Below, one piece after another: positions 1 to 8,318 of a DNA stretch of 32,777 nucleotides. The stretch comes from Pirellulales bacterium (GTDB taxonomy: Bacteria; Planctomycetota; Planctomycetia; Pirellulales; JADZDJ01), in NCBI GenBank assembly GCA_035656635.1, contig DASRSD010000158.1:1-32777 (forward strand). The letters run 5' to 3'. The translations under genes were made by a program, and so were the position numbers. Position 1 is the first letter of the stretch. Each line of letters opens with the position of its first letter. The notes beneath the pieces are model-generated. The model did no database searches and was not told where the DNA came from. It saw only the letters and a program-made list of their open reading frames with translations.

Positions 1-1
1 C

Positions 2-199
2 TCGGCCCGTTACGATTGCGGCGGCGAAGATCATTACCACCTCCGCGATTTGAAAACCGGCGAGGTGCGAGATCTGCCGGTTGATTTCGACCCGCGATTG
101 CTGGAAAAGCTCAACCCGCAACTCTTGGAAAAACTCGCCCGCGACGGCTTTCAAGTGACCGGTTACCGCCTGGAAGTGCTGGGACGCTTCAAGCGGTAG
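2..199 (+). CDS. C-terminal fragment, possible Fur-family metal-dependent regulator (5' end outside window)
   Basis: An open frame enters from the left edge and stops at TAG 197-199, giving 65 residues of a C-terminus. The residues DHYHLRDLKTGEV early on and GFQVTGYRLEVLGRF near the end resemble the dimerisation/metal-binding domain of Fur-family repressors, where a His-rich strand is followed by a helix and a final beta strand reading roughly 'GF.V..h.leI.G'. The usual C-terminal CxxC zinc pair is absent here. The DNA-binding half lies outside the window, so the family call rests on this short stretch only. Another small regulator or an unrelated alpha/beta protein is possible. The next gene on the right is convergent (polX, minus strand), with a palindromic repeat between them. 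Confidence 0.45.
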   Translation, partial: SARYDCGGEDHYHLRDLKTGEVRDLPVDFDPRLLEKLNPQLLEKLARDGFQVTGYRLEVLGRFKR

Positions 200-203
200 C
201 GCG

Positions 204-366
204 GAATGTTTAACCACAGAGGACGCGGAGGAACACGCAGGCCGGAAATTTATAAGGAAACCAGGAACCTAGGAAAGCAAGAAAGGAAGATCGGACAATC
301 TCTTTGCTCCTGCTTTCCTGGCTTCATTATAAAATCTTTCTTCTCTCCATCCTCTGCGGTTAAAAA
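204..366. repeat. Nested imperfect palindrome between convergent genes
   Basis: Outer arms: TTTAACCACAGAGGA (209-223) pairs with TCCTCTGCGGTTAAA (350-364) with one mismatch. Inside lies a second inverted pair: CCAGGAA followed by AAAGCAAGA on the left (about 261-282) matches the reverse complement of TGCTTTCCTGG (311-321) after skipping a ~7-nt CCTAGGA-like duplication. The 173-bp spacer between the Fur-like fragment and the 3' end of polX is almost entirely this structure. No convincing gene is present: the open frame across it is an accidental shadow. It may also serve as a bidirectional transcription end. Confidence 0.7.
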
Positions 367-372
367 ATCCGC

Positions 373-2199
373 TCACTTGCGTCCCAGCAGTTTTTTGATT
401 TGCGTCCACGGCCGGGTGTTGGCCACGTCGGCTTTGGTTAGCCCTGCTCGCCGGGCTTGCAGAATGCCGAACCGCATGACGTCCAAGCCCGCCACGCTGT
501 GGGCATCAGTCGAAATAACCACCGGAATGCCGCGCTGCCGGCAGGCGGCGCAGTGAATGTCGTCCAAATCGAGCCGAGCGGGATTGCTATTGAGTTCCAA
601 GATTTTTTTGTGCTTGAGCGCGGCTTCGTAAACCGCTTCCAAATCGACATCGTACGATTTGCGGCGGTTGATGATGCGGCCTGTCGGATGGGCGATGGCG
701 CACACGTTCGGGTTGGCCAACGCATCGACAATCCGCTTGGTGATTTGCTCGCGCGGTTGGTTCTGGCCAAAGTGAACGCTGGCGACGACCCAATCGGCCT
801 GGCTGAGGCATTGATCGTCCAAATCGAGCGAGCCTTTTTCCAGAATGTCGACTTCTACGCCTTTGAGCACCGTGAAGCCTCGCAGCTTTTCGTTGAGCTT
901 GTCGATTTGTTCCCACTGTTTTTTCAGCCGGTCCGCATTCAAGCCGTTGGCCACGCTCACACGGGGCGAATGATCGGTAATGGCAATGTACTTCAGCTCC
1001 AGCGATTGAGCGGCGGCAACCATTTCTTCCAGCGTGGCCTTGCCGTCGGAGGCATCGGTGTGCATGTGCAGGTCACCGATCATGTCGCTCAGCTCGATGA
1101 GGTGCGGCAATTTGTTTTCCGCCGCCCAGGCAAATTCCCAGCGATCTTCTCGCAATTCAGAGGGAATCCAGGGCAAATCGAGCGTGGCGTACACGTCTTC
1201 TTCCGTGCGCCCAGCGATGTAAATTCCCTCGACGCTGTCGTCATTCGATTCTGCGACCGCCGCTTTTTTCGTTGGTTTGGTTTTCGTTTTTTCAGTCGAG
1301 GCGGTTTTTTTCTTGTCCTTTGCTGGCACAACTACTTGGAACACGCCGTATTCATTGATTTTCAAACCCCGATCTTTCGCCATGCCGCGGAGCACCACGT
1401 TGTGTGCCTTGGAGCCGGTGAAATAAACCAAGGCCGCGCCGTATGACTTGGCGGGCACAATGCGTAGATCCACCTGCAGGGCGTTGGCCAACTGGACCGA
1501 CATTTTTGTTTCGCCGCGCGCAAGCACGCTAATGACGCTTTCAAACGCGCCGAAGTGATCCATCACTTCCGTCACGCGGTCGCTTTCGACCAGCATGTCC
1601 AAATCGCCGATGGTTTCTCGCCCGCGGCGGTAGCTGCCGGCCAATTCCATTTGCTGCACATGTTTGCAAGCCTGCATGTGCGCTAGCAGCGCCTGGGCAT
1701 ACACGTCGGCTTCGGCCCAATACAACCGAGCCACTTCCGGCGAAGCAGCGAACGCCAATCCGGCGAGAATGGCCGCCTCGGTCTTTTCACCAAAGCCCTT
1801 CAGTACTCGCACCTGCTGCGCTTCGCAGGCTGCTTTCAACTCTTCGAGGGTTTTAATTCCCAACTCTTTGTGCAGAAGCGCCGCTTTTTTCGGCCCCACG
1901 CCGGGAATGCGCAACAGCGCCAGCACGCTGCTTGGCACCTGGGCTTGCAATTCCACCAGCATGGGAAGCGAGCCGGTGGCCACCATGACTTTGATTTTCT
2001 CGGCCAGCTCCGCGCCGACGCTGGAAATTGCCGTTAGCTTTCGCTCTGGATCCGCCGCAATTTTTTCCAGCGGCTCCGATAAATCGCCAATCGTGCGCGA
2101 AGCATTTCGATACGCTCGCACCCGGAATGGATTGGCATTTTGAAATTCCAGAATGTCGGCGACCAAATCGAAGGCAGTGGCAATCTCGGCGTTTTTCAT
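373..2199 (-). CDS. polX: DNA polymerase/3'-5' exonuclease PolX
   Basis: Family X DNA polymerase fused to a PHP phosphoesterase, a bacterial base-excision/gap-filling repair enzyme. N-terminal 8-kDa-like and helix-hairpin-helix regions cover about residues 1-150 (IPGVGPKKA at 98-106 is an HhH). The nucleotidyltransferase signature GSYRRGRE is at 188-195, with catalytic acids D199 and D201 in GDLD and a third acid at D244 (VDLR). The PHP domain begins near 373: GDLHMHTDASDG supplies H378 and H380, ITDH supplies D409/H410, and later VASVHFG, IAHPTGR and STDAHS complete the metal site. At 608 residues it is slightly longer than the usual ~570, mainly because of a Lys/Thr-rich linker (about 292-318) between polymerase and PHP parts. 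The start ATG (2197-2199) has no clear Shine-Dalgarno. It follows metG on the same strand, separated by a heptamer-array repeat. Confidence 0.95.
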   Translation of the reverse strand: MKNAEIATAFDLVADILEFQNANPFRVRAYRNASRTIGDLSEPLEKIAADPERKLTAISSVGAELAEKIKVMVATGSLPMLVELQAQVPSSVLALLRIPGVGPKKAALLHKELGIKTLEELKAACEAQQVRVLKGFGEKTEAAILAGLAFAASPEVARLYWAEADVYAQALLAHMQACKHVQQMELAGSYRRGRETIGDLDMLVESDRVTEVMDHFGAFESVISVLARGETKMSVQLANALQVDLRIVPAKSYGAALVYFTGSKAHNVVLRGMAKDRGLKINEYGVFQVVVPAKDKKKTASTEKTKTKPTKKAAVAESNDDSVEGIYIAGRTEEDVYATLDLPWIPSELREDRWEFAWAAENKLPHLIELSDMIGDLHMHTDASDGKATLEEMVAAAQSLELKYIAITDHSPRVSVANGLNADRLKKQWEQIDKLNEKLRGFTVLKGVEVDILEKGSLDLDDQCLSQADWVVASVHFGQNQPREQITKRIVDALANPNVCAIAHPTGRIINRRKSYDVDLEAVYEAALKHKKILELNSNPARLDLDDIHCAACRQRGIPVVISTDAHSVAGLDVMRFGILQARRAGLTKADVANTRPWTQIKKLLGRK

Positions 2200-2202
2200 A
2201 CA

Positions 2203-2292
2203 AAAGCAGGCGGCATGCGGCGGGGGGCAAAAGTTCGGATTTCAATTCACCCGATTTTGAACCGCCTGCTGCCTGCTGTCTACTGCCCGCTT
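2203..2292. repeat. Heptamer-period inverted repeat filling the metG-polX spacer
   Basis: The spacer between the metG stop (2295-2297) and the polX start (2199) has two arms. AGCAGGCGG (2205-2213) is the exact reverse complement of CCGCCTGCT (2262-2270). The right arm continues as 7-nt units: GCCTGCT, GCCTGCT, GTCTACT, GCCCGCT (2264-2291). The left arm is also roughly 7-periodic: AGCAGGC, GGCATGC, GGCGGGG. The layout is the same as the arrays flanking the four-helix-bundle gene at 17439-17891, but with a different unit and no gene inside. Confidence 0.65.
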
Positions 2293-2294
2293 CG

Positions 2295-4499
2295 CTAGTG
2301 CACGCGGTGGCCGGGTTTGGCGCCGCTGTCGGGCGAAAGCAAAAATACTTCGTCGCCGCCGCCACCGGCTGCCGTAACCATGCCTTCGCTCAAGCCAAAC
2401 TTCATTTGCCGCGGTTGCAAATTGGCCACGCAAATTACGAGCCGGCCCACGAGTTTTTCCGGCTGCGGGTATGCTTTTTTGATGCCGGCAAACACGGTTT
2501 TCCGCACATCGCCGCCGAGGCTCAGCGTGAGCTTGAGCAACTTGCGGGCGTCGGGAACTTCCTCGGCAGTGAGAATGCGGGCCACTCGCAAATCGATTTT
2601 AGTGAAATCGTCGATGGTGCATTCCGCGGCGAGCGGCTCGGCGGCCAGCGCCTCGGGACCATTGTTGGAAACAGACGAGGTTTGAGCTGCGAGGGAGGAG
2701 GGATTAGCCCCGGCGGCCACGCCGGGTGAAGCGGATGTAGTCGACTCGGTTGGTTTACTCTCTTCGATCATGGCTTGCACCTGTGCAGGTTCAACTCGGG
2801 TGAGCATTGGTTTGAATTTGTTGACGCGCGTGCCTACCAGTGGCGTTTTGGCTTGGTCCCAATGCGTGATTGGATCGTTGAGCAATTCGCCGGCTTGCTT
2901 GGCCAGTTCCGGCAAAACCGGAGCGAGGTAAATGGCGAGTTGGCGGAAGAGATTCAAGGCGACTGTGCAAATATCTTGTAGCTCTTTGGCGCGAACCGGA
3001 TCTTTTCGAAGCGCCCAGGGAGCTTTTTTGTCGACAAATACATTTGCTTGGTCGGCCAAAAACATGGTTTCGCGCATTGCACTGCCGAAATCACATCGCT
3101 CATACGCATCTGCAATAATGTCCCCATAATCCCTAGCCGAATTGAAATAACTCCAACCTGTTCGTACTTCAAGACTTTCTGGGCCTGAATCTTTCTCTGA
3201 GTAAGGAACGTAGTTATTCGACAATCCCGTCTCTTCCACAAACCTCGCGGTGCGGCTGGCGAGGTTCACGACTTTGCCGACGAGGTCGGAATTCACTTTC
3301 ATCACAAACTCGTCGGGGTTCAAGTCAAGGTCGTCGACGCGCGAACTGAGTTTGCTAGCGTAGTAATAGCGCAAGTAGGCCGGATTCAGATGCTTCAAGT
3401 AAGTCGACGCTTGGATGAACGTGCCCTTACTCTTAGACATTTTCTCGCCGCCGACGGTGAGAAAGCCGTGAATGTGAACTTTCGTCGGCAATTGAAAGCC
3501 GGCGATTTGTAACATGCCGGGCCAAAACAGCGTGTGGAAGTAGGTGATGTCTTTGCCGATGAAGTGATGAATTTCGGAAGCTGGCGCGTCATCGCTCCGC
3601 TGCGCATCGCGGCTAAACGGTGAGCCGATTTGCGAATTCCCGTTCCGCGGCCACCACGTTTCAAACTTCTGGCCATTTTTTTGGCACCACTCGGTGAGCG
3701 AGGCCATGTAGCCGATCGGGGCGTCGAACCATACGTACCAATAATTGCCGGGGCTGTCGGCAATTTCGAAGCCGAAGTACGGCACCGGGCGGGAAATATC
3801 CCAATCGTGCAGCGGCTCGTTGAGAAAATGCCCTTTCAAATAATTGGCCACTTCGGATTGCAGCGGCGAGTGTTCGTCGCCGGTCTGTGACCACTGGCTC
3901 AAGAATGCGTGCAGCTTTTCCAGCTCAATAAATAAATGTGGCGCACTGCGCAGCTCCGGCTTGGCCCCCGAAAGCGTGCTGACGGGGTCGATCAAATCGC
4001 TGGGGCTGTAGGTTGAGCCACAGTTGTCGCACGTATCGCCGTATTGATTGGGCGATTTACACTTGGGGCACGTGCCCTTCACAAATCGATCGGCCAAAAA
4101 TGTTTTTGCCGCCGGATCGTACAATTGGGTAACTTCGCGCTCGCGCACCATATCGGCGGCCCGCAGCGATTTCCAAAATTCGCCGCACAGCCGCCGGTTT
4201 TCCGAACTATGCGTGCTGCCGTAGTTGGCAAAATCGATGTGAAAGCCCGTGAAATCGCGCAGGTGCTGCTCGCGCATGTCGGCAATCAGCGCTTCTTCGC
4301 TGCGGCCTTCTTGCCGGGCGCGAATCATAATGGCCGTGCCGTGTGTATCGTCGGCGCAAATGAAAATGCAGTTATTGCCACGCAGCTTTTGGAACCGCAC
4401 CCAAATGTCGGTTTGGATGTACTCGACCAGGTGGCCCAAATGGATGGGCCCATTGGCGTAGGGAAGCGCGGCGGTAACAAGAATTTGGCGAGCGGTCAT
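2295..4499 (-). CDS. metG: Methionine--tRNA ligase (MetRS) with C-terminal tRNA-binding domain
   Basis: Charges tRNA-Met with methionine in the cytoplasm. The class I signature appears as [11 protein letters not shown] (residues 13-23). The zinc knuckle has C144, C147, C157 and C160, and KMSKS is at 353-357. The anticodon-binding helical domain includes [14 protein letters not shown], and a C-terminal EMAP-II/OB-fold tRNA-binding domain begins near residue 630 ([14 protein letters not shown]). A low-complexity Ser/Ala/Thr linker joins the last two. The length (734 aa) fits a long MetRS with this appended domain. Oddities: about 24 extra residues (285-308) just before the conserved [17 protein letters not shown], and a visibly AT-richer patch around 3060-3245 within the anticodon domain. 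The start ATG is at 4497-4499 with no strong Shine-Dalgarno. It is probably cotranscribed with polX downstream. Confidence 0.97.
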   Translation of the reverse strand: MTARQILVTAALPYANGPIHLGHLVEYIQTDIWVRFQKLRGNNCIFICADDTHGTAIMIRARQEGRSEEALIADMREQHLRDFTGFHIDFANYGSTHSSENRRLCGEFWKSLRAADMVREREVTQLYDPAAKTFLADRFVKGTCPKCKSPNQYGDTCDNCGSTYSPSDLIDPVSTLSGAKPELRSAPHLFIELEKLHAFLSQWSQTGDEHSPLQSEVANYLKGHFLNEPLHDWDISRPVPYFGFEIADSPGNYWYVWFDAPIGYMASLTEWCQKNGQKFETWWPRNGNSQIGSPFSRDAQRSDDAPASEIHHFIGKDITYFHTLFWPGMLQIAGFQLPTKVHIHGFLTVGGEKMSKSKGTFIQASTYLKHLNPAYLRYYYASKLSSRVDDLDLNPDEFVMKVNSDLVGKVVNLASRTARFVEETGLSNNYVPYSEKDSGPESLEVRTGWSYFNSARDYGDIIADAYERCDFGSAMRETMFLADQANVFVDKKAPWALRKDPVRAKELQDICTVALNLFRQLAIYLAPVLPELAKQAGELLNDPITHWDQAKTPLVGTRVNKFKPMLTRVEPAQVQAMIEESKPTESTTSASPGVAAGANPSSLAAQTSSVSNNGPEALAAEPLAAECTIDDFTKIDLRVARILTAEEVPDARKLLKLTLSLGGDVRKTVFAGIKKAYPQPEKLVGRLVICVANLQPRQMKFGLSEGMVTAAGGGGDEVFLLSPDSGAKPGHRVH
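3576..3647 (-). repeat. In-frame extra segment inside metG
   Basis: This stretch encodes residues 285-308 of MetRS. In most MetRS proteins the Trp-containing loop leads almost directly into the HHFIGKD motif, whereas here [11 protein letters not shown] and [13 protein letters not shown] intervene. The DNA contains a repeated GCGATG on the coding strand, flanked by CGCG on both sides. It looks like an inserted repeat kept in frame. The boundaries are approximate and no copy of it elsewhere in this window was identified. Confidence 0.4.
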
Positions 4500-4594
4500 G
4501 TGAACTTGGGCTGGGCTGCTGGCGCAATCGACTGGTGAAGCCGGACATTGTAGGGCAGATATGGCCTACCACGGAATGGGAAATTTTGGCCGCG

Positions 4595-4815
4595 TTTTCA
4601 CCACAAGCGCGCAGTCAGCGAGAGAGCAGGATTAGCCGCAAATGAACGCGAATGCACGCAAATAAAAACGGAAGGCCGGCAATGCGTCACAAGTTGTTTA
4701 TGTTCATCCTTATATATTCGCGTTTATTTGCGTTCATTTGCGGCAGTAACGAAAGCTGCTCCGTGTCTCGGTGCCTCCGTGGTGAATTTCCGTTGAAAAA
4801 ATCGGAAAGCTGCTC
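4595..4815. repeat. Nested inverted repeat (AAATGAACGC-type core within TTCACCAC/GTGGTGAA arms)
   Basis: Core arms: GCCGCAAATGAACGC (4635-4649) and its exact reverse complement GCGTTCATTTGCGGC (4730-4744). Next to them the sub-blocks GCAAATAAA and GCGAAT occur in swapped order on the two sides. The outer arms TTCACCAC (4597-4604) and GTGGTGAA (4779-4786) pair exactly. An 11-bp direct repeat GAAAGCTGCTC (4751-4761 and 4805-4815) brackets the right outer arm. No credible coding sequence lies here. It occupies the first half of the 578-bp metG to protease spacer (divergent genes). Confidence 0.75.
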
Positions 4816-4874
4816 TTGCACTGAAAATGGGCGGCGGTTGCTCTTGTGACAACGACGCCGGTCTACGATGATCT

Positions 4875-5077
4875 CACCTCCCAGACTCCAGGGAAGGGTG
4901 TTGGGTTCGCGGCAACGAGCCGTGTCAGCCTGTTCCGAGGAACGCAATTCAGCCTGCCATGCGGACTGAATGTGAGCCATCGGTGGTCGGCAAGGAAGCC
5001 GACTTCAGGCAGACACCGGCCGCGTTTTCGTGTTTGCGCTCCCTGGAGGACACCATTGCGATCCAAGGAGGGAGCGC
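4875..5077 (+). promoter_or_regulatory. Hairpin-rich candidate 5' leader, last hairpin masking the Shine-Dalgarno
   Basis: Four perfect-stem hairpins follow one another before the start codon at 5078. They are GTTCC/GGAAC (4932-4943), ATTCAG/CTGAAT (4947-4952 with 4966-4971), GTCGGC/GCCGAC (4986-4991 with 4998-5003), and GCGCTCCCT/AGGGAGCGC (5036-5044 with 5069-5077). The last stem includes the ribosome-binding site GGAGGGAG (5067-5074) and ends at the base before ATG, so when folded it would block initiation. A weaker stem may exist at about 4875-4900. It does not match a riboswitch class that I can recognise. It may be a cis-regulatory RNA or translational switch. The promoter was not identified with confidence. 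Confidence 0.45.
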
Positions 5078-6763
5078 ATGAATTTGGCATTCCTTGCGGC
5101 GGCGATGATTTCGTTGGCCGCCCCGGGCGATAGTACCTTCATTCCGACAGCCGAGCCGCAAGCTGCAGCACTGGGCGATTGGCCAATTTCGCGCGGCGGC
5201 GAAATGCAATTCGTGCAGTTGGGCTATGCGCCAACCGGCGACACGATGCTTTTGGATTTTGGCGCCGAATGGTGCGGCTTCTGCCGGCAAATGAGCCCCG
5301 TCGTTGGCTCCATTCAGGCCGAAGGCTACCCAGTGCGCCGCGTGAATGTCGATCAGGAGCGCGCACTGGCCAATCGCTTTGGCGTGCAAGGGCTCCCCTG
5401 CTTCATCATGCTGGTGAACGGCAAGGAAGTGGATCGAGTGGAAGGGGCCACGGATCGCAACCGGTTAATGGCCATGTTTACCCGCAACGGCGTCGGGCCG
5501 GCGGTGAATGCAGCGCGCGGGCAATCGCCGGGAATGGTCGCCACTTCCGGCGCGGCAATTCCCTTCCCGCCCACGCAGCCAGCTTCGGCTTCGCCGGGCG
5601 ATCCAAATGTGGGATCCGGCGGCCGTTTTGTTTCCCGCACCGATACATTGGCCAGCAATGGCACTTTTTCCGCGCGCAATTCAGCGATTCCTCAATACAA
5701 CGATCAGCGAAACGATCCGCGAGATAACCTGCCCGTCAGTTCGCCGATGGAGAGCACTACCAGTTTGCCGCAAGCATACGATGCTTTATTGCGGGCTAGT
5801 GTGCGTTTGAGAATCGAAGATGAAACTGGCATTTCGCGCGGTTCGGGAACCATAATTGACTCCCGGCAAGGCGAAGCGCTGATCATTACCTGTGGCCACA
5901 TGTTCCGCGAAGCGGCGAAAGATGGAAAAATTTGGGTCGATTTATTCGGGCCTGGCGCTCCGCAAGGCGTGGCGGGGAAAGTGATCGATTACGATTTGAA
6001 TTCGGAAGTAGGCTTAATTCGCATTGCCACGAAGTATCCTCTGACAGCCGCCCGGTTAGCGCCGGCCGGTTATGTGGTCCGAGCTGGAGATAAAGTGATC
6101 AGCATGGGCTGCGATGGCGGAGCTGACGCCACGCCGCGGGAAACCCGGGTGACTTCCATCAACCGTTATGCGGGCGCAGCCAATTTGCAGGTGGCCTTTC
6201 AACCGGTGCAAGGCCGCAGCGGAGGCGGGCTGTTCACTCCCGAGGGTTGGGTGGTGGGCGTGTGCTTTGCAGCCGATCCCATAGCAGGCGAAGGATTGTT
6301 TTCTGCTTTGCCAACGCTGTGCGCAGAGTTGGATCATGTCGGCTTGTCGTTCGTGTATACAGGGCCATCGGCCGAAGGGGTCCAGCTTGCAGCCGGCGGC
6401 CGACAACCGCGGCATAGCATTGAAACCGCACAAGTCGAAAGCCAAAGCTTCGATGGCAAGCGGTATTCGCCAGATGGCGGCAATGTCATGCGCGATCGCC
6501 AAGTGCAATTGACCGGCCAAATTCAGTCGGTTGGAGTGACGCCCACGGCATTATCGGACCGCGGTGGGCAGCAATTATCGCCCGACGAACTGGCGGCACT
6601 GCAAGCGATTAGTCATGAAACCGAAGGGGCCGAAGTCATTTGCATTGTGCGGCCGCAAGGAAATCCGCAAGGGGCGAGCGAGTTTATTGTCATAAACCAC
6701 GCCTCGCCCGCCTTGTTGGAGCAACTGACGGCCCAACAGTCCCCAGCGACCGAGCGGCGCTAA
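5078..6763 (+). CDS. Thioredoxin-domain / trypsin-like serine protease fusion protein
   Basis: A 561-residue protein with a short hydrophobic N-terminus (LAFLAAAMISLAAPG) that may be a signal or anchor. A thioredoxin-fold domain spans about 45-140 with WCGFC at 65-69 and the cis-Pro loop GLPCF near 105-109. A Pro/Ser/Asn-rich linker follows (about 145-235), then a chymotrypsin-fold domain (about 240-420). Its His is H274 (ITCGHMF) and its Ser is S381 in GRSGGGLF. The position usually held by the catalytic Asp (before 'lAll') reads SEVGLIRI, so E310 may replace Asp, although D304 or D306 lies nearby. The ATG at 5078 is chosen because GGAGGGAG precedes it by the right distance. The upstream extension would place codons inside the leader hairpin. 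Likely exported or membrane-associated, combining redox and proteolytic quality control (inference). Confidence 0.85.
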   Translation: MNLAFLAAAMISLAAPGDSTFIPTAEPQAAALGDWPISRGGEMQFVQLGYAPTGDTMLLDFGAEWCGFCRQMSPVVGSIQAEGYPVRRVNVDQERALANRFGVQGLPCFIMLVNGKEVDRVEGATDRNRLMAMFTRNGVGPAVNAARGQSPGMVATSGAAIPFPPTQPASASPGDPNVGSGGRFVSRTDTLASNGTFSARNSAIPQYNDQRNDPRDNLPVSSPMESTTSLPQAYDALLRASVRLRIEDETGISRGSGTIIDSRQGEALIITCGHMFREAAKDGKIWVDLFGPGAPQGVAGKVIDYDLNSEVGLIRIATKYPLTAARLAPAGYVVRAGDKVISMGCDGGADATPRETRVTSINRYAGAANLQVAFQPVQGRSGGGLFTPEGWVVGVCFAADPIAGEGLFSALPTLCAELDHVGLSFVYTGPSAEGVQLAAGGRQPRHSIETAQVESQSFDGKRYSPDGGNVMRDRQVQLTGQIQSVGVTPTALSDRGGQQLSPDELAALQAISHETEGAEVICIVRPQGNPQGASEFIVINHASPALLEQLTAQQSPATERR

Positions 6764-6917
6764 GACCCGGCGGTGATCTGCGCCCAGCGGTGGTTCGATC
6801 GGACCATCTGAATTGATCGGCTTTGCCGGCACATTCGGCATCGTCGGCGAATCTGCTGTAATCTTGGGGCCAAGCACGCTCTATGGCCTAAAGTTCCCTA
6901 GGCGCGATGCCACGTAA

Positions 6918-8300
6918 ATGGGGCGGACATCGAGGGGAGCTTTGCACATTGTGTTGGGCTTTTTGTTGTTGATCGTCATTAATTTGACCGTTGGGTACGC
7001 GCTGGCCTTGTGCTTGCACCGGCCAGATTTGCTTCCCGCGGCGGTGCGCGAACGATTCCCCGCATTCGCGTTGCCGACGCTAACTTCCGCCGCCGCGATG
7101 CCAAACGTTGCTTCCGCATCGCTTGTGCAAAATTTCCCGGCGGCCAATACCAACATGACGAAGCCGTTCCCTTCGCCGACAGCCGATCCTGCATTGTCAA
7201 CAACTATTACGCCGCTGGATTCACCCCGGGCCAAACCGGCTAGTCAGCAACCATCTTCGGCCCCGCAGACTGGCGCGGCGGAACACGCGGTGGTGAAGTT
7301 TCAAGACGATTTGCAAGGTTATCGCGACAATCTGAACACGCTGAACGAGCAAGTACGCCAGCAATCGGCCGAGCCAAATCCACGCAATGTGCAGGGCTTT
7401 GTCACCCAATTCGATCAACTGACCGACCATTATCTGCAGCGGCAAGAAGAGCGGTTGCAATCGCTCCAAGGAAATTCGGCTTCAGCCGACCCTGCTTGGG
7501 CCCAGCCGTGCCTGGCTGCCGCACAGCACCAGGCGGCGGCAATCGAAAGCACTCGGGAAACGTTGTCGGGGACGGGCGAGTTAGCCGACGCGGCTGCCGC
7601 TTGCCGCCAATTCCTGTTGGCGACCGGCAACTTAGCCAGCGCCAACCAATCACTGCAGGAGGAGCTCGATCGTACTTTGAACCGCGTGCGCGCAATGCCG
7701 CCCACCGCAGGCAACGAATCTTTAATTTCGAGCGAAGCATCCGCGCCCGAGGCTGGCGCCGAGGCGCCCGAAGTAATGTCGTCAGATAATTTGGAGCGTG
7801 CGGTCGCGGAATTCATTGAACTGCAGGCCGAGGGCGCGCAAAAATTCAGCGTGGCCCTGGTCGAAATTGATCAATTGGCCACGATTAACGCGCAACATGG
7901 CCAGGCAGTCAGCAATCGCATTTTGCAGGCCATCGAGCAAACTTTTATTTCGCTTACGCCCCGCAGCACATTGGCCAAAGATTCCCAACGGCAGCAGTTG
8001 CTCTATTTTCAGCTTGATGTTGCCGTTCGCGATGCCACGCGCGGCGTGGAACAAGTACGGCAACGCATTGCCGCCGCCAACTTTCAGCACGACGAAAACC
8101 GGGTATTGGTGACCATCAGTTGCGGCGTGGCTGAAGCCATCGGCGAGGAGCAACCCCAAGACATTGTCGCACGATTGCTGGCCATGCTCCGCGAAGCTCA
8201 GCGATATGGACGCAATTGCACGTTTTTCCAAGAAGGCAAACATTCCGCGCCTGCCATTCCACCCACGGTGGTTGTGGAAGCCCGGGTAATCGAAGTGTAG
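6918..8300 (+). CDS. Membrane-anchored protein with degenerate GGDEF (diguanylate-cyclase-like) domain
   Basis: 460 residues. One N-terminal transmembrane segment (about 11-33, IVLGFLLLIVINLTVGYALAL) is followed by a Pro/Ala/Ser-rich stretch. A helical, probably coiled-coil region covers roughly 115-245. A C-terminal domain (about 290-440) follows GGDEF topology: FSVALVEIDQLATINAQHG matches the 'DiDhFK.iND.yGH' strand-helix and VLVTISCGVAEA matches the 'vTvSiGvA' strand. The GG[DE]EF loop itself is replaced by QQLLYFQLD and the FK.iND residues are altered, so cyclase activity is unlikely. It may bind nucleotide or act as a scaffold. The next gene, 18 bp downstream, is a PilZ protein, which suggests a c-di-GMP-related pair. 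The ATG at 6918 has only a weak ribosome-binding site. Confidence 0.7.
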   Translation: MGRTSRGALHIVLGFLLLIVINLTVGYALALCLHRPDLLPAAVRERFPAFALPTLTSAAAMPNVASASLVQNFPAANTNMTKPFPSPTADPALSTTITPLDSPRAKPASQQPSSAPQTGAAEHAVVKFQDDLQGYRDNLNTLNEQVRQQSAEPNPRNVQGFVTQFDQLTDHYLQRQEERLQSLQGNSASADPAWAQPCLAAAQHQAAAIESTRETLSGTGELADAAAACRQFLLATGNLASANQSLQEELDRTLNRVRAMPPTAGNESLISSEASAPEAGAEAPEVMSSDNLERAVAEFIELQAEGAQKFSVALVEIDQLATINAQHGQAVSNRILQAIEQTFISLTPRSTLAKDSQRQQLLYFQLDVAVRDATRGVEQVRQRIAAANFQHDENRVLVTISCGVAEAIGEEQPQDIVARLLAMLREAQRYGRNCTFFQEGKHSAPAIPPTVVVEARVIEV

Positions 8301-8318
8301 CGAAAGATTGAAATTACC

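Noticed and set aside
206-556. Open frame across the first repeat and into polX
   Set aside because: It runs through the palindrome and antisense to polX, has no family similarity and no ribosome-binding site.
457-1446. Long plus-strand open frame inside polX
   Set aside because: It is antisense to the well-supported polX coding frame; the GC-rich codon pattern creates such shadow frames.
4875-5077. Known riboswitch upstream of the protease gene
   Set aside because: The hairpin series does not show a conserved aptamer core that I recognise, so it is reported only as a candidate structured leader.
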